Assembly (NCBI GenBank): GCA_963970005.1 | Contig: CAXAMN010025728.1 | Coordinates: 548,091-612,090 of the forward strand | Direction of reading: 5' to 3' | DNA from: Durusdinium trenchii | Lineage: Eukaryota > Sar > Dinophyceae > Suessiales > Symbiodiniaceae | Length of the DNA stretch: 64,000 bases | Shown: piece by piece, positions 1 to 10,239 of the stretch | Layout of the letters: each line of letters starts with the position of its first letter | Position numbering within the stretch: the stretch's first letter is position 1 | Notes under the pieces: model-generated | The model's database searches: none | What the model was told of the DNA's origin: nothing | The model's input: the letters and a program-made list of their open reading frames with translations, nothing else | Translations under genes and position numbers: made by a program

Positions 1-2
1 AT

Positions 3-1472
3 ACGGCCAAATCGTGGGGATTTGACCCTGGAACGATTCTCCAGGATACGCAGTTCCGATACGTGTACCCGAGCCAATCTCGATTCGCTGAAGATTGCAC
101 TTTTGCCATCAACCACTTCGTCAACGGAAAGGATGATGTTGAAGTGATCTACACGGATAATAGTCGGGAGTTGAAGGCCGCTATCAAGGAACTTGGCTAT
201 AGGCATCAAACATCAATAGAGTACGTGGACTCCAGCAAATCGTTCGTGGAACGCGAGATACGACAAATGCTGGAAGGGGCTCGATCCAACCTTGTTCATG
301 CAGGAATGCCTTTGTGCATGTGGCCGATGGCGATGCAGCATTTTGCCATTGCTGTCAATGCCAACCCGCAGTTGTCAGGGGGGGACAGTCCATGGTCACT
401 GAGGTTCGGTGCAGAGTTTGACGGGATGTGCATTCCTTTCGGTGCCAAAGTGTTATTCTGGAACAACCCTGATAGGGCGGACAACACCGCAGGCAAGCTT
501 TCACCAACCTCGAACGAAGGAGTATTTCTAGGATATCACATTCAGCCAGGTTTTGTGTGGAGAGGGGAGTATCTCGTCACGAAGCTTGAAGCCATCGACT
601 ATCATTTGGAACATGGCAGCGTTGTCATTCAACGCACCAAGCGATTGGAGTTGCCCCCTGAAACCCATGTGTTTCCGCTGAAAGCCAAAGCAGACAGCCT
701 TGAGCCACCTCCAGAGCCAATTGCTGATCGCGTACCTGATCCGATCATTCCACAACAATCCGATTTGGAGTACACACCATCCATTGCACCAGACCCCGTA
801 GAGGAGCCTGCCCAGGAGAAGGAGCCACCTGTTAACGTCGAGATGAAGAAGTCCAGTGCTGAGCCTCGGGAACCTGGGGAGATGATGCCTGACGGGTCAA
901 TCGCGCCGGACGGTTACCACTATGATGGAGTAAGGCTTGTAAAGACCTATAAAGGTTCAAAGCGGCCACGAAGCATCCCTTCGGAACTCTGGAAAATGAT
1001 GGGCCCGAGACAAAGGGAGAAAGCTATTCGAGAGGAAGAAGAAAAGAAAGGTGAAGGAGTCACTAGTTCCTCATCAAAAGCCGCATCGACGCTCCAGTCA
1101 TCTGGTAGCCAGTGGGAAGTGCTCCCAGCAAGAAAGACGTTATTGACCGACGAGTCGTTCGCAGTTCCCTGTATGCCCAGAACCAGGGGGGCCGTCAATG
1201 AAGCCCACCGAAAGCCTATCCGGCAGATGCTTGAACAACACATCAAACGCCTTGAACTCAAGCAGGACATTGAGATGTGGGCAGCAGTGGCGAGGCTCGT
1301 TTCCAAAGAAGAAGTTGCAAGAACACCAAAGGCAAAAGAAGCACTTGACCTTGAATGGAACAAGCTTAGAACGAAAGGTGTCTGGGATGAGAAGCTCGTC
1401 CGTGAACTACACAAGATTGTTCAGGAAGCCCGAAGAAACGGGGAGAAGGTTCATCTGGGTAGGATATTCGAG
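3..1472 (+). pseudogene. copia integrase core and linker to reverse transcriptase (partial)
   Basis: The reading frame is open from base 3, so the gene begins upstream of the window; GTG at 63 is only an internal codon. Visible integrase features are an acidic position in LQDTQF (bases 48-59), the second catalytic Asp in YTDNSREL and the Glu in SFVEREIRQ. These fit the D,D-E triad that strand-transfers cDNA ends. The copia-type C-terminal segment FLGYHIQPGFVWRGEYLV follows near residue 155 of the GTG-started frame. After it comes a long proline/glutamate-rich linker (bases 650-1150), then the helix-rich stretch that normally precedes the polymerase, ending around KVHLGRIFE (about 1430-1470). 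The frame then runs into foreign sequence and stops at 1503-1505. Assignment is firm; activity is unlikely. Confidence 0.85.
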
Positions 1473-3195
1473 GTTGGACCTCATCCTGGTGGTCTACGTC
1501 GATGATTTCAAGATGGCAGGACCCAAGAAGAACTTGGCTAAGGGCTGGGCCGGCATTCGCTCGGTTGTTGATCTGGGCGAGCCAGAGCCCTATGACAGGT
1601 ACTTTGGGTGCATGCACGTTGAAAAGAACGGTGTCAAACTTCCCGTCAGTGCACATCCATTTGCGCACGTGTTTGACCCGCAGCGCGCAAGCGCATGCTC
1701 TGCACAGATTCACCGAAAGAATGACTATTGGGAGCATGACCCAAACCATCAAACATGGACGCGCCACCACCTACAACCAAGGAAGAAACTTTTCTTTCCG
1801 GGGGATGAAGGGGGCCAGTTTAACGGTTCGATCAAGTCTCAGAGGACAACAGTGTTCAATGCAGCAGTGATCATAAATGACGGGTCACCAAACGCAACGA
1901 ACACTCGTTTGCCCAAAGAACGAATCGCCACCTATGAAGATGACTGGACTCTCAAGAACCCAAACATGAAGACAGATATCTTTTGGACTGGCAAAACTAT
2001 CTTTCATTATGGTGACAACAAGCCTAGTGCTGCTGCGCCATCGAAGAATCGGCCAGGTCCACATCGATCGAAGCGGGAAGCGAAGAAGGAGGCAAAGGAG
2101 CAGCGCTTCAAGCCAATCGAAAGTGTCGCGCCGAAGCCTGCTGGTTGCATGACCAAGCCCGTGAATCTTGTGAGGTATGATATGTCATCTTTCCTCGAAT
2201 CATGTGTTGACGCTTATTGCAAGCTAGCTCAAGTCAAGCCAGACACACTCAAGAAGAGCTATACACCATTCACGGAGCTCGGTATTCCGAAGCCTACGCT
2301 CTCTGAGAAAGAGGAGCCCGGAAGACTGCAGCCCATTGCCAGTAAGGTCCTTATGAAAATTCTCTTCGCAGCCCGTATGGCCAGGTTCGATTTACTCCGT
2401 GCCACTCAATCACTTGCATCAAGAGTAACGAAATGGTCGATCGAGTGTGATGTAGGATTACACCGACTGGTATCCTACATTCATCATACCAAGGATCAAT
2501 ACTTGGAGGGCTTTGTAGGCGATTCATTCGAAGAATGCCAGCTTTGGCTATTCGCAGACGCCGACTTCGCGGGGGAACATGATTCCAAGTCAACAACAGG
2601 AGTGACCATGATCCTCGTGGGCCCTAGTACATACGACCCACCCAATGCATATAGCAAGAAACAAACTGTGACGTCAATGAGTTCCACTGAGGCTGAAGTG
2701 ATAGCTGCCAACCACGGTGTCCGCGCCGAGGGAATTCCAACCCTAGCACTGTTCGAGCAACTCATGCTATTCAAGCAGGCACCGGACGCAGCAGCTCGCC
2801 TTGCAGCGATGCCCAAGCAAGAAGGCATCTTCACCATCATCGACCCAGAGATCGATGCCATGCGAAACGGAAACGTGGACTCAGGGCTGAAGGCAGGTCA
2901 TATCAATGGTATGGTTGCATACTTTCCCGAATTTTGCAGAGTCAAGTTCATGGAAGACAACCAAGCTACCATTACGATTTTGTCTACTGGCCATTCACAG
3001 TCAATGCGTCATGCCAACCGAACACAATGTGTTTCGTTTAGATGGCTAAAGCAACAGTTTGAGTGTGGTCAGTTTGAATTAGTGAATGTAAAGACAGATT
3101 TTCAAGTCGCCGACATCCTGACGAAACCCTTCACGAAAATGGGAGCACGCGCTGAGGCTCATTGGAATCGGACCATCATTGGTGCAATCCACTGA
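1473..3195 (+). pseudogene. reverse transcriptase tail (YVDD) and RNase H of copia pol
   Basis: In a different frame from the integrase, the sequence resumes at LDLILVVYVDDFKMAGP (about 1474-1524). That is the polymerase catalytic YVDD box, so the fingers and first half of the palm are absent. Downstream lie the connection region and a copia RNase H. Its motifs are LFADADFAGEHDSKSTTG with its Asp pair (near 2550-2600), SSTEAEVIAANHG with the Glu (near 2680-2715), KFMEDNQATI with the Asp (near 2945-2975) and the terminal FQVADILTKPFTKMG (near 3100-3140). The family degrades RNA in RNA:DNA hybrids during cDNA synthesis. RNase H looks well preserved, while the polymerase cannot work. The nominal ATG at 1198 belongs to an out-of-frame shadow and is not a real start. 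Confidence 0.85.
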
Positions 3196-3196
3196 C

Positions 3197-3386
3197 CGAA
3201 GCGAGGCGCGAGCCTCCGCCCCAGCAAACGTGTCATGTGAAGGCATTGATCAGGGGGGCGATAGCTCGAAATATCCACATCGCCTATTGGTAGAATTCTG
3301 CTTTTCGTCAACATTCAAGCTAGGTGAACAACGAAAGCCAGCAAAGAACTGCAAGGTAATTCGATGGAACTTCAGAAAGCCGACAA
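3197..3386 (+). pseudogene. N-terminal half of a methyltransferase-like domain (first frame)
   Basis: A short frame (open 3179-3406) reads LLVEFCFSSTFKLG at about 3280-3325 and then KNCKVIRWNF. A hydrophobic strand ending in an acidic residue and a loop, followed by a second strand, is the usual opening of an S-adenosylmethionine-binding Rossmann fold. The frame ends at 3404-3406, but the next frame (open through EIEAFKKVHPNG upstream of ATG 3435) continues the same domain, so one base was gained or lost around 3365-3385. It directly follows RNase H, which suggests that it was part of the polyprotein. The methyltransferase reading is an inference from fold-like motifs only. Confidence 0.4.
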
Positions 3387-6143
3387 TGGCTAGCCCAGGA
3401 GATTGAAGCGTTCAAGAAGGTCCACCCAAATGGAATGGCATTCTTCTACGCATCACTTCCATGCACAGGAGGCAGTCCCTGGACAAATGTGAACAAAGAT
3501 TTGCCAAACGGTAGCGAACGAATTGCGAAGCAGCAACAACTTTTCGGTAAGCTATTTAAAAGCTTCAAGCGCTGCGTTGCAGATGCCAGCCCGCACAAGC
3601 CAAGTGTAACCTTTGAACTTTCAAAGAACTGCAAGTACTGGTCTTGGCCCAGCGTGCAGAAGTTTATCAGCGACAACAAGCTACAACAGCATGCCTTCCA
3701 AGGATGCCAGTTCGGTCTCAAAGGATTGAGCGGTAAACCTCCAAAGAAAGGTTGGAAGATAGCTACTGACGTACCGCAGCTTGCAACGCTTGATAACTAC
3801 ACATGCAAGGGAAGCCATGTACATGAACAGTCAAGAGGTAAATCCTTAAAACTTGCTGAGGGGTACACATTTGAGCTGACTGACATGTTGCATGATGCAT
3901 TTCGTTCGCGTACCGTAGAGCTCACACGGCCCAAGCCTATTCGTGCAGCCGCTTGCTATCCATCACCTACCATGGCCCAGCCGGAACGTCACTTCTCCGA
4001 GCACCAGTTGGACATTCTTCGTGGGTGGGACACACTATTTCAGCGGCTGCTGACGAGCTCCATTTTCTCTGACGTTGGTCAGGACCAAGGAGCCCAGGAA
4101 ATGGCCCTTGGTTTGGCTCATGACCACACGGCGCAATCCGTTGTCGACACGTGGCGTGAAAGCTACGAATGTGTTCAACATATCCTGAACCCATTCATTG
4201 AGGCTAAGCGAAGCAGCCTAGCTTATCATCGCCCGCCGTCAGCAGTGACAGGCCCAGTGTACCAAGTGCTGATCAGCGACAGTACACTGGCCATGGTGTC
4301 AGGCGGAAAGAAGACCCGTGAACGTCATGATTTGGAGCGAGCTTTTCATGACAATCGATGCCGGCGCGTACTGCAATTTCGCCGCGAGGTGCATTGGGGC
4401 GCTGAGCTGCGGACGCTCGTCAAGCGCGCGATCATTTGCGCAAGAGCCATCCGCAAGGATGTGCCCGATGCACGGATCTACGTGAACGTGGTATGGGCCG
4501 GCAATGAGCTTGTGGGCGAGAACGGGATCGTGTCTACAAACAGATATCCCTATACAGAGGCAAAGGGCGACCCTATCAAAATCCAAGCCGACACCAAAAG
4601 GCACTTGACCTGGTATGTCGAGCAGGGTCGGAAAGCTGGATGCAATGCAAATGCGAGCATCTACGAGTTGCATGGCATTTACCAGCACTTCGGCGAGGAT
4701 ATCAAGCTTTGGTTCCGACAGACTTTTGAGGAACCGGACGTCGTGATCGTCAATCTCGACCCTCTTTTGTGGCAGATGGAGTTGAAGGATCAATTTCACA
4801 TGACGCTTTGTGACAAAAATCAATCACGAGTTCTAAGCTGGTTTAATGCCAACTTTTACATCCTTCACCTATCGGCCATTCTCTCGCCCCATTTGCCCGG
4901 GACGATCGAAGCCAATCGGCGGAACGGCAAAAGAGACTTGAGGGTGCTAGACGCAAGTCTCAGCCCGTTCACACCAGCCAGCGATGAATACCGACAAGCT
5001 GTCATCGATGTGATCCACCGAAGAGAGGAAAACAGGAAGCGCATTGAAGCCGCCTCAAGGCCACTGACCGTCGAAGAGGTTCGCCGTGAGCAACCAGACC
5101 TCGACGAGCACATGGAAGAGGATGAAATCATGGAGCTTCCAATCGCGGTGGCCGCCAAGACAGTAGAGCCGATGGATGATGATGACGCTCTGCCAGTGAC
5201 AATCGCCCGCACTGCAGTGAAAGAGGAAAGTGATGATGAAGAGGAGCCTGCGCCGGAGGCCGAAGCTGCGCAGTCAGCGCAGCCTTCATCGGCTAGCCCA
5301 AAAGCAGAAGCATTGCCCTCAGCATCATCTGCTCCCAAGAGGGAGAACACTCGTGCAGGACGCATCACTAAGGAGCAGTGGGAGACGATGCTCATCGACA
5401 GCCAGTTCGAGGAGACGTACATCACCAACCACCACCTGACAGGTCAGGCCGAGTATCGGTACACCGCGGTGGAAGATGTGCATGGCAAGATTGTGCCTCG
5501 AGTGGTAGTCGATGGCCATCCCTATGAGCTCATCCTCATCAGCGGCTGGGACTTTAGCCCTCCACCGAGGTGGTACCGTCTTCCACAATGGTTGAAAAGC
5601 CATCTCACGAGGGCGTCTGGCATTTTGCGAGGAAACATCACTACGCATGATTGGGATTCGGAGTTTGACGATGATCGGTTCTTGGATCTGAACCAGTTCG
5701 TCAGCGCACTCTTCACTGAGTTGCCCGAAGCCCGCATGAAAGTGACGGACCTGATGCACATGGGAAAGTTGGACAACAAGAACAGGTTCGAGTTCCTCGC
5801 AATTGCAGGCCATCAGAAAGCCACAGGGATCAACCAGACTTACTGGCCACTGAAGATAAGGGCAGCCACAGGCCACAGCAACACGTTCATTCAATCGGAG
5901 AATGACTTGTTCTTCAACGCCGACGTTATTTACGTCAGGCATCAGGACGCCGGCAGAGATCTCTCCGACTTTCGCGGCGCCGGCGTGCCCGTCATGGAGA
6001 GCATCGAGGACGTCCCCGCCATGGCCTTTCACAGGACGTTTCATGCTGCAATCAAGGGGATTCAGCAAGACGGCCTGCTTGTTGGCGGTGGAGCCCGGCA
6101 GAGCCCACATATATCTGGCGCGAAATCAGATCCGCCAGAATGA
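3387..6143 (+). pseudogene. multidomain ORF: methyltransferase-like, SGNH-like, acidic linker, N-terminal half of Tpt1/KptA-like domain
   Basis: The first ATG is 3435 (902 codons), but the frame is meaningful upstream of it. Residues 6-16 read ASLPCTGGSPW, a Pro-Cys loop in the place of motif IV of cytosine methyltransferases. Around residue 280, VLISDSTL, and around 355, WAGNELVGENG, resemble the GDS and GxND blocks of SGNH hydrolases. Residues about 550-640 are acidic and Ala/Pro/Ser-rich, a linker. From about 715 the sequence follows Tpt1/KptA: a helical start, KNRFEF (about 781), KIRAATGHS (about 808, compare RANQGHS) and AFHRTFHAAIKGIQQDGL (about 864, compare HGTY...I...GL). The frame is lost just after, at 6095-6105, and the domain continues in the next frame. 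Tpt1 enzymes remove a splice-junction 2'-phosphate from tRNA using NAD+. The N-terminal Arg-His pair of the family is not evident, so activity is doubtful. Confidence 0.6.
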
Positions 6144-6515
6144 AGTGGTACCCGGAAATCGGAGGCTCAATCCGATTGAGGTTGTGGTTGCTCTGCGTGA
6201 GGCAGTAGCCGATGGCCTGGTCTGTTTCACGACCAAATCAGGTGCTGTGTTGTCACCCTACAACATTTCGAGCGCATATATTGTCCATATCCGGGATACC
6301 GAGAAGGACATTATCCTCTGGTCGAGGTCCAATGCGACAAGAGCTATCCCAAAGGCGCCGCCAGCCTCCCGCGAGGGAGTGCCCACTACCGCACCAGCGG
6401 CAAGTTCTTCTGGAAGCGCAGATGTCGTCATGGAACCGGTACCGACCCAAAAGAGGGAGCGCCCTGCAGCTGAAGAGCCAGAGGCTGAAGAAGACGTGGA
6501 GGTCATTACCCCAGA
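6094..6515 (+). pseudogene. C-terminal half of Tpt1/KptA-like RNA 2'-phosphotransferase domain
   Basis: Shifted by one frame from the preceding ORF, the sequence reads GRAHIYLARNQI (about 6097-6132), matching the family signature Arg-x-His-Ile-His-Leu-Ala. It continues with NPIEVVVALREAVADGL, then CFTTKSGAVLSPYNI and a terminal strand KDIILW (about 6306-6323). These correspond to the conserved end of Tpt1: an alternating strand, an acidic or helical A..DG segment, F..S.NGV.L, and the last strand. The Arg preceding HIYLA, a catalytic position in the family, is kept. An Ala/Pro/Ser-rich and then acidic linker follows (to about 6510), and another single-base frame change leads into the zinc ribbon. 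Domain identity is well supported by the order and spacing of motifs on both sides of the shift. Confidence 0.65.
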
Positions 6516-7784
6516 GCGCCTCAGGAAGCCCAGCGGGAAAACATCCCTACTGAGGAAGTCATGTGTCCAGGATGCGGTGCAAACCTCATCAGCGGCACGA
6601 TCGTGTGTCCTGCACGCAACACAAACATCACTGGCACATCTGAGGTGAAGCGTGGCATCCTCGCGAAGAGAAAGGAGCTGCTCAACAAGCTCGGCTACAA
6701 GTATCTTGACGCCGACACCATCGAGAGGATGGGTAGCCAGAGCAAGCAGTTCCGCGAGGAATCTGCCCGAGGTAATCGCAGCCCTGAAGGCGATTACATC
6801 GGAACTGCAAGACAGCAGTTGAAGAGAGCCCTCGGCCTGGGATATACTTCGATGGCTGACCACTATGAGAACGACGTGCAGTTCGTGGAACGGATGACCG
6901 AGCACAACATTACATTGCTCGATATCCAGCTGCGAGACATAGTGGCACATGGTCATCTTCCTACGCCCCCACGCACCCGTGCTCAGGTTGATCTTGGAGT
7001 GGGAATGCGGACCGCAAATGACCTGGATTTTGCAAAATTGATGTACGTTGATGAAGACATCGCGGACATTACCAGCAGTGACCCAGGTCTGTTGGAACGC
7101 TTTGAACACTCTCATTGGGTGATCATCTGGAAGCGTGAGCTCTATTCCCTCAAGGAATTCCAGGATCTCTGCGATCGCCGCAAGACCCGTGGCAAAGGAA
7201 CCAATCTGTTGACCTTTACCTGCGTCATGGAGATCATCGAGACACCATCCTTGAGAGAGCTTCATGAAACCATTGACAGCTCCCTACCAGTTGCTCAACA
7301 GCTTGTGCAAAACAAGCGTCAACAGAGCGAGCGGGCGGCTGAAAGGAATGCGGCCAAGGGTCGTGGAAAGGCAAGCAGAGCTCACGTTGCTGCCCCACGA
7401 ACTCCGCCAAAGGCCGCACCCAGCCAAAGGGTTGCCCCGACAGCCGATCCAGAAGGTGAGAGCTCACCAAGCGCTGGCTATAACGCGATTGGCCCGATCG
7501 ATATTCGCCAGATGCCAACGGCAAAATTCCCACCGGGTCCACCGACTACCATGCAGCGCCCACCTGCACCGAAGACGCCACCGATTCCTTCGCCAGCATC
7601 TACCACAACATCGAAGTCCGTTCCTGCGAGAGACGCAAGAGAGGGAGCTCTCCGCACAGCTCACGCTGGTGCCCGAGAGTATCGTGATGGCGATCGCTGG
7701 GGGTACTACGCCTACTACCAAGGGCAATGGTGGACGCGTGACCAGTACGGTCGGTGGTCGACTGGGAGCTGGCGATCCTACTAA
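6516..7784 (+). CDS. zinc-ribbon protein segment with proline-rich, aromatic tail (end of the element's second coding block)
   Basis: The frame is meaningful from about 6516 (QEAQRENIPTEEV); ATG 6561 is the first Met, giving 407 residues. Residues 2-17 carry CPGCGANLISGTIVCPAR, a Cys-x2-Cys...Cys pattern like a zinc ribbon, though the fourth ligand is not clear. A helical region follows (residues about 25-240), with a charged stretch, HSHWVIIWKRELYSLKEFQDLCDRR pieces and a Lys/Arg-rich end. Residues 250-370 are rich in Pro, Ala and Ser. The last 30 residues are aromatic (WGYYAYYQGQWWTRDQYGRW). It follows the Tpt1-like domain without a convincing break other than one frameshift, so both probably formed one polypeptide. 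No specific function is recognised; nucleic-acid or protein binding is a guess. Confidence 0.55.
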   Translation, partial: APQEAQRENIPTEEVMCPGCGANLISGTIVCPARNTNITGTSEVKRGILAKRKELLNKLGYKYLDADTIERMGSQSKQFREESARGNRSPEGDYIGTARQQLKRALGLGYTSMADHYENDVQFVERMTEHNITLLDIQLRDIVAHGHLPTPPRTRAQVDLGVGMRTANDLDFAKLMYVDEDIADITSSDPGLLERFEHSHWVIIWKRELYSLKEFQDLCDRRKTRGKGTNLLTFTCVMEIIETPSLRELHETIDSSLPVAQQLVQNKRQQSERAAERNAAKGRGKASRAHVAAPRTPPKAAPSQRVAPTADPEGESSPSAGYNAIGPIDIRQMPTAKFPPGPPTTMQRPPAPKTPPIPSPASTTTSKSVPARDAREGALRTAHAGAREYRDGDRWGYYAYYQGQWWTRDQYGRWSTGSWRSY

Positions 7785-7902
7785 ATTCGAGCTGCATGCA
7801 TGCATCAGAAGCGTGAGCCATAGAGTGGTCTTTAAAAGAAGATCCACGCTGGCGTCACAGCTTAGCCCGATCATAGCTGCTAATTCGCGCGTCGCTTGCG
7901 AA

Positions 7903-7914
7903 AGCAGAGGGGGG
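7903..7914 (+). promoter_or_regulatory. candidate polypurine tract
   Basis: AGCAGAGGGGGG lies 119 bases after the last stop codon of the element and directly before TGTTGA, a common opening of copia LTRs. A purine tract here would prime plus-strand DNA synthesis. Without the 5' LTR in the window this stays a positional inference. Confidence 0.5.
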
Positions 7915-9600
7915 TGTTGAAATGCATCACCTAATGCTAAGCTTTTACGCACTATGCCAATTCTTGGCTCAAGCACGCAGCTCATCGCGACAAAAAGGAG
8001 CGCTAGCAGTTGCAGCTTAGCGGAATTTGACTGTATTTTAGTGGTTGAGCCTGAAAATACACTTTTCTCAAGGCCAATAGGGCCAGTCCAGCCAAGACAC
8101 CTAGAAGCAAAAGAAACAGCTGGCTAGACGGTGGGACACCAGTACGACAAAAAAAACTTGCTGATACAATCAGGTATCTCTCCAGTGCGGGCGGACCCAG
8201 CCGTGTAGCGGCACGAATAGTTGCGAGTGCATTGCGGTCCCCACAAATCAAAAAGCAACTTACCAGAAAGTCGGGGCATCGTAAGCTAAGCCTTCATGAG
8301 TGGTGAGTGGAACATGAAAAGGGCAGAAGACGATTGCACGATAAATAGGGCCTGGTTTGCTTTGGGCTATTCCAACCAGAACAACGGGCCGGGCGCTACC
8401 ACTTTGGAGCAGGGCACCGGGGCTGAGATCGTTCCTTCTGTTTCGTGTACTTCTCCACACACGTACATGATGGAAGTTATTGAAACATACGGACTAAGTG
8501 CAAGTCCGCGAGTTCCTGTGGTTTTGCTGGCTCTAATTTCGTTTTCGCCCTTGGTGCATGCCGCAGTTTGGCGTTTGGAGGGTCCTTGTTTCTGCGTACA
8601 CCTAAAGCCCTTCATCGTAGATCTGGAATCTAGCCATGCAGAGCTGCTTTAGCCAGACACCGTCCACTACGCTTAATTACAATGTAGATGTGGGGCTTTT
8701 TAGTTTCCACGCTGAATGACAGCGCAAGCCTGAAGTCAAAAGTTTCACTTCATGGCTGCTTGCCTACACCTTTTAGCTTGAAGCCGTTGCTGGGGAGTAC
8801 GAGGTGTTTGGTGAGAAGTTAACCAGCAGCCAGAGCCTGATTGATTCGCTCTTGTGAACCACTTTGCCGATTTCAACCTTGCACTGGTTGCACTCGTCTT
8901 CAAGTCTCAGAATATTTTAGATATTGGCCACGCAAAGCCATGCAACATCTTCGATGCTTGTTTGTTGTTTTTTGCGCATGATGTCTTGGCTATGGCTACT
9001 TGCATCCCTTTGACGTTTTCCGTATGTAAGCTTCAGGACATTTTGAACTTCCAAGAGAGTATCGCCAGCGTGTGAGACTTTTTCGGATCTCACCCACTGC
9101 TTTCATGCGAAGCGTTCCTGAAATACGTCTCAATGGTCAGTACAATGTTTCTTCTCACACGCTTTGAAACGATGAGCTGTCATGAACTGTCGAATTTTTG
9201 GGTTAGTTATATCATGAGGTTTGGAGAACGAGGGCACCGCTGTGGTGGTGACAACCGGGTCAGGCAAGTGGCTTGTACCTGTCCCATTCAACACATTGCT
9301 GTGAATGCACTGCTTGAGGAGAAAATGCGCTCGTACTACTCAGCCATGTGCCAGACCAACCCCAGCTGCTCCTTGGCTGGTTATATACATGACACACCAG
9401 GTCTCCGAAACAAGGTTGAAGAGACGGAAGGCTCTCGCACCTTTTTTTGCTCCGGGCCTAGTCTAGTTCGCACAGTCGGCCCAATAGATGGGGTAACACG
9501 CCAGAGTGAGACAGGATTGCGTTCTATAATTTAAGGGGCTTACGCCCAACAGTGGGCCAGCAGGGCCTTCAGTGGCAGGCGACAGGGGCAAACAGGTGAG
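7915..9600 (+). other. putative start of 3' LTR, then unassigned sequence
   Basis: The segment begins TGTTGAAATGCATC after the purine tract. The end of the LTR cannot be placed because no second copy or target duplication is visible. At 7950-7971 the text GCCAATTCTTGGCTCAAG resembles the dinoflagellate spliced leader. Two ORFs (8296-8652, 9133-9534) have no recognisable motifs and are not called as genes. Confidence 0.35.
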
Positions 9601-9602
9601 AC

Positions 9603-9950
9603 TTGTTGTTGTTGTTGCTGTTGTTGGTAGAGACAAACACAGCTGCCCAACATAGTTGTCACATGTTGCAAGTCAGGGATTTCAAAGGGGCACTGTTAGG
9701 GATAGGGTCGAAGGTTTGGAGAGATGTTAGTAGCTGGACTTCTTGTCGTTGTGGTACTCAAGTCTTGGTTGGTATGTTTCTTGTTTTTTGGGATGTTGTT
9801 CTGGAGGGGGGGGGTCAAAAACAACAACGGGCTGCAGATTTTGTTTCTAGGGGGGGTAGAGACAACAACATCTTCTGAGGGGGGGGGGTTCAAAAAAACA
9901 ACAACGGGGCTGCAGTTTTTGTCTCTAGGATTTGGTAGAGGCTCTAAGTA
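9603..9950. repeat. TTG microsatellite and GGGCTGCAG minisatellite copies
   Basis: A short TTG run (about 9604-9630) is followed by two diverged copies (about 9805-9950) of a unit containing AACAACGGGGCTGCAG, TTTTTGTCTCTAGG and a run of G. The same unit returns at 10245-10350. Confidence 0.7.
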
Positions 9951-9977
9951 GAAGTTTTACAGAGGCTTAGCTGACCG

Positions 9978-10215
9978 GACTACCACCACCACCACCACGA
10001 CGACTACTACTACTACTACTCCTGCTGCTGCTGCTGCTGCCACTACCACTACCACTACCACTACCACCACCACTCCTACTACTGCTAATGCTACTGCTAC
10101 TGCTACTCCTACTACTACTACTACTACTACTACTGCTGCGACCACTACAACAACGACTACTGTTAGTACTAGTACCACTAGTACTAGCACTAGTACAAGC
10201 ACTACCACTACTGGT
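9978..10215. repeat. mixed triplet repeat (CCA, CGA, CTA, CTG, CCT units)
   Basis: About 240 bases of almost uninterrupted three-base periodicity drift between CCA, CGA, CTA, CTG and AGTACT-like variants. All minus-strand frames stay open as a result; no protein is inferred. Confidence 0.9.
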
Positions 10216-10239
10216 AAAAGTACATGTTGGCTGGTTGTT

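Larger units (their letters stand above)
1..7914 (+). mobile_element. Ty1/copia-type LTR retrotransposon, 3' part, decayed
   Basis: The order of recognisable parts on the + strand is integrase, reverse transcriptase remnant, RNase H, then a second large coding block and a purine tract. Integrase before reverse transcriptase is the Ty1/copia order. The 5' LTR, gag and protease lie outside the window. The coding frame changes near 1472, between RNase H and the next ORF (about 3195), near 3365-3385, near 6095-6105 and near 6505-6520, and the central reverse transcriptase is missing. This copy therefore looks dead, although single-base assembly errors could explain some of the shifts. The extra block after RNase H (3.2-7.8 kb) is not part of a standard copia element. 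Confidence 0.85.

Noticed and set aside
1198..1470. N-terminal 90 codons of the ORF beginning at ATG 1198
   Set aside because: Out-of-frame shadow of the integrase-to-polymerase linker; meaningful sequence in this frame begins near 1474.
5325..6110. 261-codon minus-strand ORF
   Set aside because: Lies opposite the Tpt1-like region, which has family motifs; the minus-strand product has none.
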